Below, in pieces: positions 27,540 through 36,465 of a stretch of DNA of 64,000 bases. The position numbers and the translations under genes are program-made. The stretch's first letter is position 1; each line of letters opens with the position of its first letter. The notes under the pieces are model-generated. The model saw nothing but the letters and a program-made list of their open reading frames with translations, was not told the origin of the DNA and did no database searches. Source of the stretch: Bog-473 sp963838835 (GTDB taxonomy: Bacteria > Actinomycetota > Acidimicrobiia > Acidimicrobiales > RAAP-2); NCBI GenBank assembly GCA_963838835.1, contig CAWITA010000016.1, forward strand, positions 310,001 through 374,000. The letters are read 5' to 3'.

Positions 27540-29158
27540 ATGACCACCGTGGTGAACATCAACGACGTGCTCGACGGTCACGTGGGCCTCGACCTTGCCT
27601 GCATCGACCGGCTTTACCTGAATGCCTACGTCCCCAACCTCCAGGTGAGCGGACAGGTGGTGACCTTCTTGACGGGACACCTCGGCTTCCCGATCCCGTC
27701 GCCCGCGTTGCTCCACAAGATCGGCAATCGCTTGTCGTGGTGTGAAGGCCTTCGCGGCCGACCGTGACATCCCTATCCTGCATTTGAAGAAGCCTGACCG
27801 GACCCGTTGGGACGACCGCAAGCTCGACCATGTCCGGCCCTACTTCGAGGCGGCCGAGGCCGAAGGGCGATTTGGGGTCGTCGCCATCGTGGCCACCCAG
27901 GAGTTCGCCTGGGTGTTCAGTGCGAAGAACCGCTCGTCGACTCCTGGTGTGGTCAGCTTCGACTTCGTCAAGGAGGACCGACGGGTGGGCATGTATTACT
28001 TCTACGTGCTCGATCCCGAGTTCGGGCCCGGTTTCATCCGGATCTGCACCTACTTCCCCTATCCATCCCGCGTCTGGGTCAACGGGCACGAGTGGGCCAA
28101 GCGCCAGGCTGCACGCGAGCACATCAGCTTCTGCGAACTGGCCAACGGCTTCGCCTCGTCTGACGATCCCGCCGCCCTCCAGGCCATCTGCGAACGCTTG
28201 GGCCCGGGCGACGTCCAGGCCTTCTTCGACCGCTGGACCCGTGTCATCCCCACCCCCTTCACCGAGAGCGACCGGGAGGCCGGCTACTTCTTCGAGCTCT
28301 CCATGCGCCAGATCGAGGTGTCGCGCACTTTGGTCTTCGACGACCCCCGTCGAGCCAGGGGATTCTTCGAGGCCCTCGTCGCCGACAACATCGGTGTTGG
28401 CCGCCCCGAAGAGATCCGAGCCGTGTTCGTTCCTACCAAACGCGGTGCCCGCACCCCGCTACCAAGCCAAACCCGAGTTTTCGCTCCGGGGACAGAGGTG
28501 AAGATGGACTTCACCTTCAAGCACAGCCGCATCAAGCAATACCTCAAGGAAGGGAGGGCCTTGCGTATCGAGACCGTCATCAACAAACCCGCTGACCTGG
28601 GCATCCTGGCCCGGCTCGAGCACCTACCCGAGCTGGTCGAGCGGGCCGCGCGCGGTCAATGACCGTCTGCTTAGGATCGAACGTGCCGGCCAGGGCTGTG
28701 CCATCGGCTCTGCGCTCTTCGAGCGCATCCACCAGCCCTACGTACGGGAGGGCCAACGAACCGGGGCCTTGCGCTTCGGGGATCAACGCGCCATGGCCCT
28801 GGCCGGTGCACTCTGCCTCGTCGTCCACGCCGTCACCGGCTTCACCAACAAGAGCCTTCGCGGGCGTGTTGCCGGACTCCTCGGAGGGGACTACAGCTCC
28901 TCACAGATGAGTTACGACCTGCGCCGTCTCCGCCTTCACGGCCTGATCGAGCGGTCGCCCGGCACGAACTCTTATGCCCTCACCCCCGAGGGCATCCGCG
29001 TCGCCGTCTTCTACACCAAAGTGCGAGCTCGCCTCCTCGGCCCGCTCCTCGAGGCCGATCAACCTCCGGCGCCAGTCGAGCTCCGTCGCGCCCTGGGTAC
29101 GATCGAGCATGTGCTCGGCGACTACGTCAACAACGCTCGGCTAGGAGTGGCAGCCTGA
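27540..29158 (+). pseudogene. Large conserved actinobacterial protein of unknown function, two frameshifts
   Basis: Three consecutive frames form one protein of about 540 residues. Frame 1 from ATG 27540 reads MTTVVNINDVLDGHVGLDLA...LNAYVPNLQVSGQVVTFL. The frame changes near 27735 to IPILHLKKPDRTRWDDRKLD...GVVAIVATQEFAWVFS, YFPYPSRVWVNGHEWAKRQA and LSMRQIEVSRTLVFDDPRRA, then KHSRIKQYLKEGRALRIETV. A second change near 28660 leads to ALCLVVHAVTGFTNKSLRGR and a C-terminal winged-helix-like part (SQMSYDLRRLRLHGLIERSP, then YALTPEGIRVAVFY). I recall closely similar uncharacterised proteins in other actinobacteria (unverified). No catalytic motif is known to me. Two indels in a conserved frame again suggest error or recent decay. 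Confidence 0.6.
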
Positions 29159-29455
29159 AACTTGTCACAAAATCCAGAGACCGGCAGACCAAGAAGATCT
29201 AGCCATGGATTTGGTCAGCTCCGTGCGACAGTCGCCCAGCCTGGACTGTCATACGCCGCGGCAAAGCTCGAAGCCGAACGACCAGGTGTGGAGTTCTTCG
29301 TCCGGCTGGGACGCGGCATCGGCCTGAGCCCAGTTGGAGAACTCGGGGATCGGATGTCCCGTTGTGTTGGCACGCCTGGAGTCCGAGGCCTTGACAATGG
29401 GAATGCTGCCGCCGAATTTCGCGAGTGCGTCCAACGAGCGGCGGACCAGGCGGAT

Positions 29456-29475
29456 GTTGGGACGACAGTTGGGAC
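29456..29475. promoter_or_regulatory. Paired GTTGGGAC motif, segment 2 right end
   Basis: GTTGGGAC at 29456-29463 and 29468-29475, a 12-bp period, ending 54 bp before att copy C. The same 12-bp spacing occurs as GTTGGGAT pairs at 38157/38169, before the tRNA att site. This supports segment 2 having had a segment-1-like right end. Confidence 0.55.
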
Positions 29476-29529
29476 AATTACCAATCGATCGACAACGTCA
29501 TGCGCCGCGTGTCCTGATCAGCTCGTCTT

Positions 29530-29572
29530 GTGGGGCTAGCTGGAATCGAACCAGCGACCTCAGCATTATCAG
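29530..29572. repeat. att copy C, perfect 43-bp repeat of the tRNA-Ile 3' end
   Basis: Identical over all 43 bp to 38246-38288; identity stops at both edges (preceded by ctt versus gcga, followed by ggagg versus tgctg). This is the expected distal attachment site of the element whose integrase lies beside the tRNA. Confidence 0.92.
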
Positions 29573-29700
29573 GGAGGTCTGGGGATTCCCGCTTCGTCCC
29601 GGAGGATCCCGACGAGTCCCCGTGGGTCCTGGTCACCGGGCGACCAGACGGTCGACCCGAGACGGAGCGGGACGGAGCGGGACACGCTGGCACCCAAATT

Positions 29701-29719
29701 GTTGGGACAGAGTTGGGAC
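29701..29719. promoter_or_regulatory. Paired GTTGGGAC motif, segment 1 left end
   Basis: GTTGGGAC at 29701-29708 and 29712-29719 (11-bp period), about 129 bp inside att copy C. It is preceded by GAGCGGGAC...CACCCAAAT, matching the corresponding stretch after copy B. Candidate integrase arm sites. Confidence 0.55.
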
Positions 29720-29929
29720 GAAACTCGAAGAATTCCTCGGCCTAGCGACCGAAGTTCTGCGGCTTGTCCCAAACAGTTCCCGCCCGCCCCAACACACCTG
29801 GGGCCCAGCGGGATGAGGTGGTCCGGATGGCCGCGGAAGGGACCGTGGTCGAGCCATTCGCGGTGGCCGCCAAGCCTTATCGCCTGACGGGCGTATTCAT
29901 CCGAGAGCAAGGAGCTTGTCGAGTCGGAG

Positions 29930-32900
29930 TCAGTGGCCGCTTGGCTCCAGGGCCGAGACTGCACGGGCCCGGGCGAGCATCGGATCGACACGGAGTTCCG
30001 CGAACGTCGCGGCTGCCGCATCGGCAAGTGTTGTCGCCTCGTCGGGACGACTCTGACGGGCAATCCACTCCGCGAGGTCAAGTTGGACGCGGGCCCGCCA
30101 GTAGCGGTAGCCGAGATCGCCAAACGCGGCCTCTACCGCCACAAGGGCCTGCTCCACGCCCTCGTTCGCACCGCGCGCCGCGGCGGCAAGCGCTTGCGCA
30201 CGCCGGACTTGCATGCGCAGGAACGGTGGCACCGCACCGGGCGGGCGTCCGGCGAACATGGTGACCAGGCGATCAACCGCATCGAGATCCCCGAGGGCGA
30301 GGGCGGCGTCGACGGCGTCGGGAAAGCTGGCGCGCAGCACCTCATGGGACGGAATACGAAGATCGCGGACACAGATGTCGATGGCCTTCGACGCAGCTTC
30401 GAGCGCCCGCAGGTGATCTCCCTCGGCCAGCGCAATGGCGGCTTCCTCCATTGCACGCGAGGCCACCTCTTGCATGTCATCGCTTTCCCCGGACTCCCGG
30501 ATGACGTCGACGTGGACCCTGGCCCGCTCGGTCTGTCCTCGGATGGCGTCGAGAACGGCCAGGCGCTGGTGCAGCCCGGTCGCTCGTGCCCCCGAGACAC
30601 CGGAGGTTACGTCGAGCAGCTCATTGGCGCGCTGGGAGACCTCGTCGAAGCGGCCCGCAAGTGTCAGCACGTACAGCAGGTTGACCGTAAGATTCAGTTC
30701 TGCATTACGGGCCCCCCGGCGCCGGGCCAGCGCCAGCCCGGCCAGACAGTGCTCCTCAGCCTCGGGTCGGTCGAACGTCATGCAGATGTCGGTGATGAGG
30801 TTCTCCGCCGTCATCTCCACGCGCGTCAGCCCATTGCGCCGCGCCGCCTCCAAGCTGGCTTCCAGGTTCACGATCGCTTCACCTACCCGACCAGCACCCA
30901 CATACAAGTACGCCTTCATCTGCAGCGCTCGGGCGTAGGTCTCCGGCAGCTCCCAGTGTTGCGCCAACGTCAGCGCGTGCTCGGTCGGTTCTGCGGTTTC
31001 CTGCGGTCGGCCGGCATACCAGACGTGTCGACCCAGCCGCTCCTCGAGGCTGGCGATGACATCCGGCGGTGCCGTTGCAGGATCGAGCGAATCCAGAGCG
31101 GCGCGCAAAAGATCCACCGATTCCTCCGCCCGGCCAGACGAGAGCACTCTCTCCGCCAGCATGACCGTCACCCACGCTGAATCGACGACGCGCCCGGCTT
31201 CTCGGTGGGCCGAGACCACCGCCTCGAAGTACTCCAGTGCCCGGTCATTGGCACCAACCATGGTCGCCATGGAGCCGGCCCTCTCGAGAAGGTCGGTCCG
31301 TTCGGCTTCGTTAGCAGTCAGCTCCACCGCGTTCATGTAGGCGGTCTCGGCCGCGGCGGGGGCCCCGACGAGCTCGGCCCGGTCCCCGGCGGCGACATAC
31401 GCGTCCTTGGCCTCCGAGCGGATGACCTCTGCGTCATGGTCGTCTCCGGCAGCGCGGTAGGCGTCATGGAGGTGGGCGGCAATGACCTCGATGACCTCGG
31501 CACCGTCGTCGGGGAAGGCCCGACGCAGATGCGACGCGGTGCGGACATGGCGAGCCTTGCGCTCAGATCGCGTCAAGGTGTCATAGGCGACTGAGCGGAT
31601 GAGGGACTGGGTGAAGGCGTAATGGCCGCGCTCGGGTGAGAGTTTGTCGGCCCGGACCGTCAGCACCTCCTTGCGGACCAACGAGGCCAGCAGTTCGTCG
31701 AGGGCTGCCGCGTCGGCATCGGTCACCGCCTCGATAGCTTGCCGTGGGAACGAATCCCCTAGCACCGCACACTCCTTGACCAACTTGCGTTCGTCGGTGG
31801 TAAGCCCATCGAGCCGGGCCGCGATGAGCGCCTTGAGGCCCGGGGGGATCTCGAGTGCTCCGAGTTCGCCGACCAGACGCAGTGACCCGTCGGGTCCTCG
31901 GGCCAGCGTGTTGCTATCGAGCAGGCTTCGCACGGTCTCCACCGTGTAGAGGGGGATGCCCTCGGACCGCTCGATAATGCGGGCCCTGGCATCCTTCGGC
32001 AGCTCGGCCACGAGGCCGTCGAGGACCTCGCCGATCAGTTCGTCCGAGAGGGGATCCAACGACAGGCTCGTGAGGTTGCGGCGGCTGAGAACCAGGCCGC
32101 TGCGGTCGGCGCCCTCAGGGCGCGTGAGCACGAGGAGGAAGATGGCGTGGTCCGCCGACCAGTCGAGCACGTGGTCCAAGAATTCTACAAGGCCAGCGTC
32201 GGCCCACTGCAGGTCCTCGACCACGATGACAACGGGGAGGTGCTCGGCCAGGCGCTCGAAGAACAGCCGCCATCCGGCAAACAGCTCCTCGCGCTCGAGG
32301 GCCTCGAGCACAGGGAGCCCGAGCAGCTGAGCGAGTCGGGGCTCAATGAACCCACGTTCGCCTGGGTCTGTGATCCAACGCTCGAGACCGGACCGCAGGC
32401 GTTCCGCCACGACGTCGAGGGGATCGTCCTCGCCAACTTGGAGCCTGGCGCGGATCATCTCCGAAAGCGCCCAGTAGCTCACCCCTTCGCCATAGGAAAG
32501 GCAGCGACCGGAGTGCCAGAGCACTCCGCCCGCCAGGCCGTCGATGTACTTGAAGAACTCCCACGCGAGCCGGGACTTGCCGACGCCGGCGACACCCGAG
32601 ACGAGCAGGAGGCGGGCCGAGTGGCGCTCGGCCGACACGTGGAAGAGCTCCTTCAGTAGGCGCAACTCACGGTCGCGGCCGGTGAACGGCGCCTCGAGCA
32701 CGCTCGCGCGCTGGGATCCTGCTGTCGCAGCGACGACCCGCATCGCCTCGAAGAGCCGCATCGCCTCAGCCTTGCCCTTCAACGAATGCTCGCCGGCGTC
32801 GTTGTACGCAATGGCCGCGGCCGTCGCCGTGCGCGTCATCTCATCCACGTAGCACGATCCAGCCGGCGCGGCCGACTGAATGCGTGCGGCAGTGTTCACC

Positions 32901-33508
32901 CGGTCGCCGATGACCATTCCCTCTTCCGGGGTCTCGGTGGTGGCTGCCTCGCCTGTCACCACGCCGACGCGTGCCGCCAGGTCGATAGCGCGGTCGCGGC
33001 CGTAGGCGGCCACGGCGGAGACAAGCTCGAGGGCGGCCCGTACGGCCCGCTCGGCGTCGTCTTCGTTGGCGACCGGTGCGCCCCACACGGCCATGACAGC
33101 GTCCCCGATGAACTTCTCGATCAGACCGCCGTAGCGGGCGACAATCGCCCGGGCAAGGTCGAAGTAGCCCGAAAGGATCTCACGGACCTCAGCGGGGTCA
33201 CGCGACTCCGATAGCGGCGTGAACCCGACAAGGTCACAAAAGAGCACTGAGACGTGCCGGAGCTCGGTAGGGGAGGGAGCTGCAAGGACCCCCTCGCCGT
33301 TGCCAGGCCAGGTTGGCAGCCTTGGGACTGACGGGGGTGTGCCCGCTGCAGCGGTTGCGTCCAACGTCGCGCCACAGTCCCCGCAAAAGCGTTTACCGGG
33401 CTGGATCTCAACCCCACAGGAGGGGCATTGTGCCGCCAGGGCCGCGCCACAGTCCCCGCAAAAGCGCTTGCCTTCGAGGTTTTCCGCTGAGCAGACCCGG
33501 CAAAGCAC
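29930..33508 (-). CDS. Adenylate/guanylate cyclase-AAA ATPase-TPR regulator with two zinc ribbons
   Basis: 1192 residues, GTG start at 33508. Two short zinc ribbons open the protein (CRVCSAENLEGKRFCGDCG at about 3; CPSCGVEIQPGKRFCGDCG at about 28). A class III nucleotide cyclase domain follows (about 83-255): VSVLFCDLVGFTPLSESRDP with metal Asp, FIGDAVMAVWGAP with the second Asp, VGVVTGEA and IGDRVNTAARIQS. Next is an AAA_16/NACHT-like ATPase (TGRDRELRLLKELF; Walker A VSGVAGVGKSRLAWEF; Walker B VVIVVEDLQWAD), then about 500 residues of TPR-like helices. The family is large in actinobacteria and thought to be signalling proteins. Here it is cargo within the tRNA-Ile element, reading toward its left end. 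Confidence 0.9.
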   Translation of the reverse strand: MLCRVCSAENLEGKRFCGDCGAALAAQCPSCGVEIQPGKRFCGDCGATLDATAAAGTPPSVPRLPTWPGNGEGVLAAPSPTELRHVSVLFCDLVGFTPLSESRDPAEVREILSGYFDLARAIVARYGGLIEKFIGDAVMAVWGAPVANEDDAERAVRAALELVSAVAAYGRDRAIDLAARVGVVTGEAATTETPEEGMVIGDRVNTAARIQSAAPAGSCYVDEMTRTATAAAIAYNDAGEHSLKGKAEAMRLFEAMRVVAATAGSQRASVLEAPFTGRDRELRLLKELFHVSAERHSARLLLVSGVAGVGKSRLAWEFFKYIDGLAGGVLWHSGRCLSYGEGVSYWALSEMIRARLQVGEDDPLDVVAERLRSGLERWITDPGERGFIEPRLAQLLGLPVLEALEREELFAGWRLFFERLAEHLPVVIVVEDLQWADAGLVEFLDHVLDWSADHAIFLLVLTRPEGADRSGLVLSRRNLTSLSLDPLSDELIGEVLDGLVAELPKDARARIIERSEGIPLYTVETVRSLLDSNTLARGPDGSLRLVGELGALEIPPGLKALIAARLDGLTTDERKLVKECAVLGDSFPRQAIEAVTDADAAALDELLASLVRKEVLTVRADKLSPERGHYAFTQSLIRSVAYDTLTRSERKARHVRTASHLRRAFPDDGAEVIEVIAAHLHDAYRAAGDDHDAEVIRSEAKDAYVAAGDRAELVGAPAAAETAYMNAVELTANEAERTDLLERAGSMATMVGANDRALEYFEAVVSAHREAGRVVDSAWVTVMLAERVLSSGRAEESVDLLRAALDSLDPATAPPDVIASLEERLGRHVWYAGRPQETAEPTEHALTLAQHWELPETYARALQMKAYLYVGAGRVGEAIVNLEASLEAARRNGLTRVEMTAENLITDICMTFDRPEAEEHCLAGLALARRRGARNAELNLTVNLLYVLTLAGRFDEVSQRANELLDVTSGVSGARATGLHQRLAVLDAIRGQTERARVHVDVIRESGESDDMQEVASRAMEEAAIALAEGDHLRALEAASKAIDICVRDLRIPSHEVLRASFPDAVDAALALGDLDAVDRLVTMFAGRPPGAVPPFLRMQVRRAQALAAAARGANEGVEQALVAVEAAFGDLGYRYWRARVQLDLAEWIARQSRPDEATTLADAAAATFAELRVDPMLARARAVSALEPSGH

Positions 33509-33855
33509 GGTGCCGACCCCCTTATCGTCGAGGTGCGAAGATTACCCGGCCGACAAGCCCGACTGACTATGCCAAGCCGTGCGTCAACCGTCAGGTCCTC
33601 GCTGAACTCTGGCATGCTCTGTACGCTGAGACCCCCGTCCAGCCCCTGGCCTTGCCTAGGAGGACCGGCGGGCAACCCCCAAACTTGACCTCTCCGGCGC
33701 AGTGGCTTTGACAGGTGGTCAACGGTGACCGCGCCTACTGCTGCGTCCTGGCGAGCCTCCCGACGACCAACCGACGCGCAAAGGCCTCGGAGTGTTCCAC
33801 TGAAGCGGCGCTGAGCCGGTGCGGTCCGAATAGGCCTGCCCTGGGATGTGCGATG

Positions 33856-34101
33856 CGTGATCCCTGCCGTCCCACCGGCTTGAGAGAGGTCCTGGCATGG
33901 GAAACCGGCCGCGACGAGATCGACCTTAGGGAGGCTGCGGAGACTTCGCACGTCCTCGACCAACGGTACCCCCGGAAAGCCAGCGGATAGCACGCGTCGA
34001 GCCGACCCGTCCAACTCGCACAGCAGCTCTGTGTTCCAGCCAGCCTTCTCAAGTCCGAGTTCGATACCGCCTACCCCCGCGAACAATCCGGCTGTCCTCA
34101 T
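33856..34101 (-). pseudogene. C5 cytosine DNA methyltransferase, N-terminal fragment
   Basis: 82 recognisable residues: motif I AGLFAGVGGIELGLEKAGW, ELDGSARRVLSAGFPGVPLV with EDV, and motif IV GFPCQDLSQAGGTAGIT with the catalytic PCQ. Family similarity stops there; the frame then runs on as nonsense to 33121 under the cyclase gene. Target recognition and the remaining motifs are missing, so it cannot methylate DNA. It is probably a remnant of a restriction-modification or solitary methylase module in the element. Confidence 0.8.
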
Positions 34102-34178
34102 GGATTCGAATCTGCCACTGGGTCGTGACGCCGGTGATACGAACGATGCGGCCGGATCGTCAATCGAACGGCCTCCAT

Positions 34179-34373
34179 CTAGGCAGACTTGGGCGTCACG
34201 ACGTCGTCCACTGGTGGGAGGTGTTCCAAGTGTTTCTCGATCGCCCTGACGATGATCAGGTTCACCGAGACCTCTCGCTCCTCGGCGACCGTCTGGAGTT
34301 GCCGATGGAGCGATTCAGGGATCCTGACCGCGGTCGGAATCCTCTTCTCGTCGTAGAGCTTCGGTCGAGGCAT
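34179..34373 (-). CDS. Small ribbon-helix-helix (CopG/Arc-like) protein
   Basis: 64 residues with the RHH pattern: KRIPTAVRIPESLHRQLQTV (strand and helix 1), then EEREVSVNLIIVRAIEKHLE (helix 2). Such proteins are DNA-binding repressors or antitoxins. No toxin gene is visible beside it. It reads toward the truncated methyltransferase, whose start is 78 bp further on, so it may once have been its regulator. Confidence 0.7.
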   Translation of the reverse strand: MPRPKLYDEKRIPTAVRIPESLHRQLQTVAEEREVSVNLIIVRAIEKHLEHLPPVDDVVTPKSA

Positions 34374-34546
34374 ACGCCCAGGGTAGGAGGTAAGCGCGCG
34401 TTAATGGTGGATAGTGCGCGCGGATATACGCAGGCCACGAAACTGTTCTCAGGAATCGTCGGAAATCGACACGATCCACCACTTACGAACACGTGTTCCC
34501 TACCCTCGTAGGCCTGGACGATCGCGCCCGAAAGGAGGTGAATTTT

Positions 34547-34684
34547 ATGGCAGACCGACGGGCCGGCAAAGGCCCCTACGTCAGAGACTCCGGCGGCGGC
34601 AAAAAGCCGCGGGCTCGGAACAAGGACGGCAGTTGGAGGGTAAAGCGCTCCGACACCAAGTCCCGCTCAACCAAGCGGAAGTAG
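34547..34684 (+). CDS. Small basic protein, unknown function
   Basis: 45 residues from ATG 34547, which has an excellent RBS (AAAGGAGGTG, 6-7 bases before). The protein is very rich in Lys, Arg, Gly and Ser (YVRDSGGGKKPRARNKDGSW, then RVKRSDTKSRSTKRK). No family is known to me with certainty. It is first of three small frames, each with a strong Shine-Dalgarno, within 440 bp. The basic nature suggests nucleic-acid binding. Confidence 0.65.
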   Translation: MADRRAGKGPYVRDSGGGKKPRARNKDGSWRVKRSDTKSRSTKRK

Positions 34685-34748
34685 GGCTGAGGGGCGGCGT
34701 AGTCGCGCCTCCCCTGCAGCCCCGACTTCCAGTCCAAGGAGGCAGGCC

Positions 34749-34904
34749 ATGACCAACCCCGCTCAGGCACTGCGGATTATGTCTGGGCCTTCTCCGTTCG
34801 GCAACCAAGAGAGGAGGCCGGCACATGCCGACCACATACTCACCCGGCGAGATCGTTCCCAAGAACGGGATCGTCCAATGCACGCAGTATCCGGAGACCC
34901 GTGA
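34749..34904 (+). CDS. Small protein overlapping the YjzC-like gene
   Basis: 51 residues from ATG 34749, with AAGGAGG at 34735-34741 and a six-base spacer (MTNPAQALRIMSGPSPFGNQ...). It overlaps the next small gene by 80 bp in another frame. Its N-terminal half lies before that gene and looks plausible, but the C-terminal half is Arg-rich as expected of a shadow frame. It may be a short leader peptide rather than a functional protein. Confidence 0.4.
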   Translation: MTNPAQALRIMSGPSPFGNQERRPAHADHILTRRDRSQERDRPMHAVSGDP

Positions 34905-34989
34905 CCAGGTGGTCAAGGGAACTCGGTTCGCTCCGTGCGACCACTGGGGTGATCATCACCCCAAGAAGTGCACTTGGCAGTACGTCTAA
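34825..34989 (+). CDS. YjzC-like small protein
   Basis: 54 residues from ATG 34825, with GGAGG at 34813-34817. The start TYSPGEIVPKNGIVQCTQYP and the later KGTRFAPCDHWGDHHPKKCT follow the YjzC pattern (F.PGQ.aPNNGIY ... G..FP). It has three Cys (CTQ, APCDH, KKCTW) and several His that could bind zinc. YjzC has no firm function to my knowledge. The assignment is by eye and tentative. Confidence 0.6.
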   Translation: MPTTYSPGEIVPKNGIVQCTQYPETRDQVVKGTRFAPCDHWGDHHPKKCTWQYV

Positions 34990-35898
34990 AGGACGCCCTG
35001 GCTTCGAGGTCAGTTGGGGCCCGTGTCGGCGGCCCCTGCTGGCTGAACGACTTGAACTCGTTTAGTCGGGCTCCGGGTAGTCGACATCGAGCTGCTGTTT
35101 TAAGCGGTACTTCGTAGTCGCTCGCTCGGTTCCGGGTACCTGCTCGATCTCGCCTGCAGATACGAGTCATGGGGTCGAAAGCAAGCGTTTCGCGACTGCC
35201 TTCTGACTCGGCCGTTTTGTATCGATAGAACTTTACGTCTGCTTTCGGAAGCGCCACTTGCGGTTCGTCGGCGAAGATCAGAGCACCAGAAACCGTCGGA
35301 CGATCCTCGAGAATCATCCTTTGTTTGCGCAGCCAAGCTTCTGGCTCCGATTCTGGAATCACGTCAAGCATGAACCCCAAGATCGCAACCGAGTTTGTGA
35401 TCTCGTCGATTGGAACACCCAAGGTCTCATCTTCGTGGGAAATGACTCCTTTCGACAGACGTAGACGACGGATGCGCTCTTCTTCGACTACTGGCAGAGA
35501 TTGCGCGCCTCTTCGAACGTAAACGACTCCGTCAGATGCTGACCGCACTTCACGAGTTTTCAAAACCGATATGCGAAGAACGGCACCCTTCGTTTCCTCG
35601 CCACGAAGAAACTCGTAGATGAAGTCGCCACTGAAAGAAAAGACTGCTCAAGGTGCTGGATATGGCCGTTTGCATCCTCGATCCGATTGAAGCCGTCCCA
35701 GACAAAGACACCCGGCGACGATTCGCGAATGCCGACCATGAGCTCGCCGCCATCCGCATTCGCGAACGCATTCAGTGCTTTGGTCAGCTTTGCTGGCGAT
35801 ACCTCCTTCGACTTGTAGTCCAGAAAATGGCCCTCTTCACGCGCCAAAAGAGCCCTTACCTGGTCGGTCGTAATCACACTTTCGGTCAAGGTCCTCAC
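34913..35898 (-). pseudogene. AlbA_2 (Schlafen-like DNA-binding) domain protein, broken
   Basis: The N-terminal frame, from GTG 35898 (GGGAG upstream), gives the AlbA_2 domain: VRALLAREEGHFLDYKSKEV, SPAKLTKALNAFANADGGEL, MVGIRE and WDGFNRIEDANGHIQ. After a shift near 35580 the chain continues (SVLKTREVRSASDGVVYVRR, GAQSLPVVEEERIRRLRLSK, DEITNSVAILGFMLDVIPES, VSGALIFADEPQVALPKADV, KFYRYKT), then degrades before 35150. The C-terminal ATPase-like/HATPase part is missing. Base composition is lower in GC than the flanks. Related proteins occur in phage-defence islands; this copy is inactive. Confidence 0.65.
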
Positions 35899-36233
35899 GC
35901 TCCCTGGGAGCCGTCCGGACAAAGATCCTACGAGTGCGCGGGTTCCGCCCGCCGAGGCGGCGGCGAAGCCGCCGCCCGAGGCATTGGCGGCTTGAAGCAG
36001 TAGAGAAAACTTCTGACACTTCTGCCTCTGGGGCCGCGAAGTTGTCTCCTCTCGTGCGCCATTTCCGTCGTTCGTTCGCTGACCCAGCGATCTCACTCCG
36101 TCCCACTACGTGTCATCTCGTCTGCATCAATCGTCGGACAGGTGTCACGAATTGGACCATTTCGGCCTGACGCGTGGTGCCTCTGACCTCGATGTTGTTC
36201 GGTTTCGCGTTGCTCGCTGTCCCTTCTTAGACA

Positions 36234-36252
36234 GGGAAGGACGTTCCTTCCC
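36234..36252 (+). other. 8-bp inverted repeat upstream of small element gene
   Basis: GGGAAGGA (36234-36241) and TCCTTCCC (36245-36252) form a perfect stem around CGT, six bases before the AAGGAG RBS of the 36273 gene. It could affect translation of that gene or be a protein-binding site. Confidence 0.45.
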
Positions 36253-36272
36253 GCCACGGAAGGAGCAACACA

Positions 36273-36416
36273 ATGCGTTTGCCCGTTGACACCAGTGTCG
36301 TGCACTTCGTATCGGCCGGTCCGTCCGAACCGGTCGTCGATTTCGACACCAAGCAACACAAGACCGACGCGAACGGCACCCCCGCCGCGACCGTATCCGA
36401 GCATCGTCGGTGGTGA
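36273..36416 (+). CDS. Truncated integrative-element protein starting MRLPVDTS
   Basis: 47 residues from ATG 36273 with AAGGAG at 36258-36263. The start MRLPVDTSVVHFVSAGPSEP, then VVDFDTKQHKTDANGTP, closely resembles a protein of about 100-110 residues that I recall from actinomycete integrative elements of the pSAM2 kind (not checked). The family continues with a beta-rich domain; here it ends after ATVSEHRRW, 50 bp before the excisionase gene. So it is a natural short form or a truncation. Confidence 0.6.
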   Translation: MRLPVDTSVVHFVSAGPSEPVVDFDTKQHKTDANGTPAATVSEHRRW

Positions 36417-36465
36417 ACGGTCGGGCGCCGAGCGCCCAAGAACCCAGAATCTCCCGGAGGCACCG

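Larger units (their letters stand above)
23858..29572. mobile_element. Putative integrated segment 2 (between att copies B and C)
   Basis: Bounded by the tRNA-derived repeats at 23858 and 29530. Left end: GTTGGGAC pair at 24043/24054. Right end: GTTGGGAC pair at 29456/29468. Thus both ends look like those of the integrase-bearing segment 1. No integrase remains. Cargo: solute-binding protein, amidohydrolase and a large interrupted conserved protein. Confidence 0.65.
29159..29929. other. Non-coding interval around att copy C
   Basis: About 770 bp without a supportable gene. It contains the right-end motif pair of segment 2 (29456-29475), att copy C (29530-29572) and the left end of segment 1 with its motif pair (29701-29719). 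A minus-strand frame of about 70 residues (29249-29463) has no recognised family. Confidence 0.5.

Noticed and set aside
29249..29463. Minus-strand frame of about 70 residues left of att copy C
   Set aside because: No family resemblance and no RBS; I looked for an integrase remnant of segment 2 here and found none.
20418..29572. Possible additional tRNA genes at 20418, 23858 and 29530
   Set aside because: They match only the 3' 42 bases of tRNA-Ile and lack the D-arm and 5' acceptor strand, so no cloverleaf can form; they are att copies.
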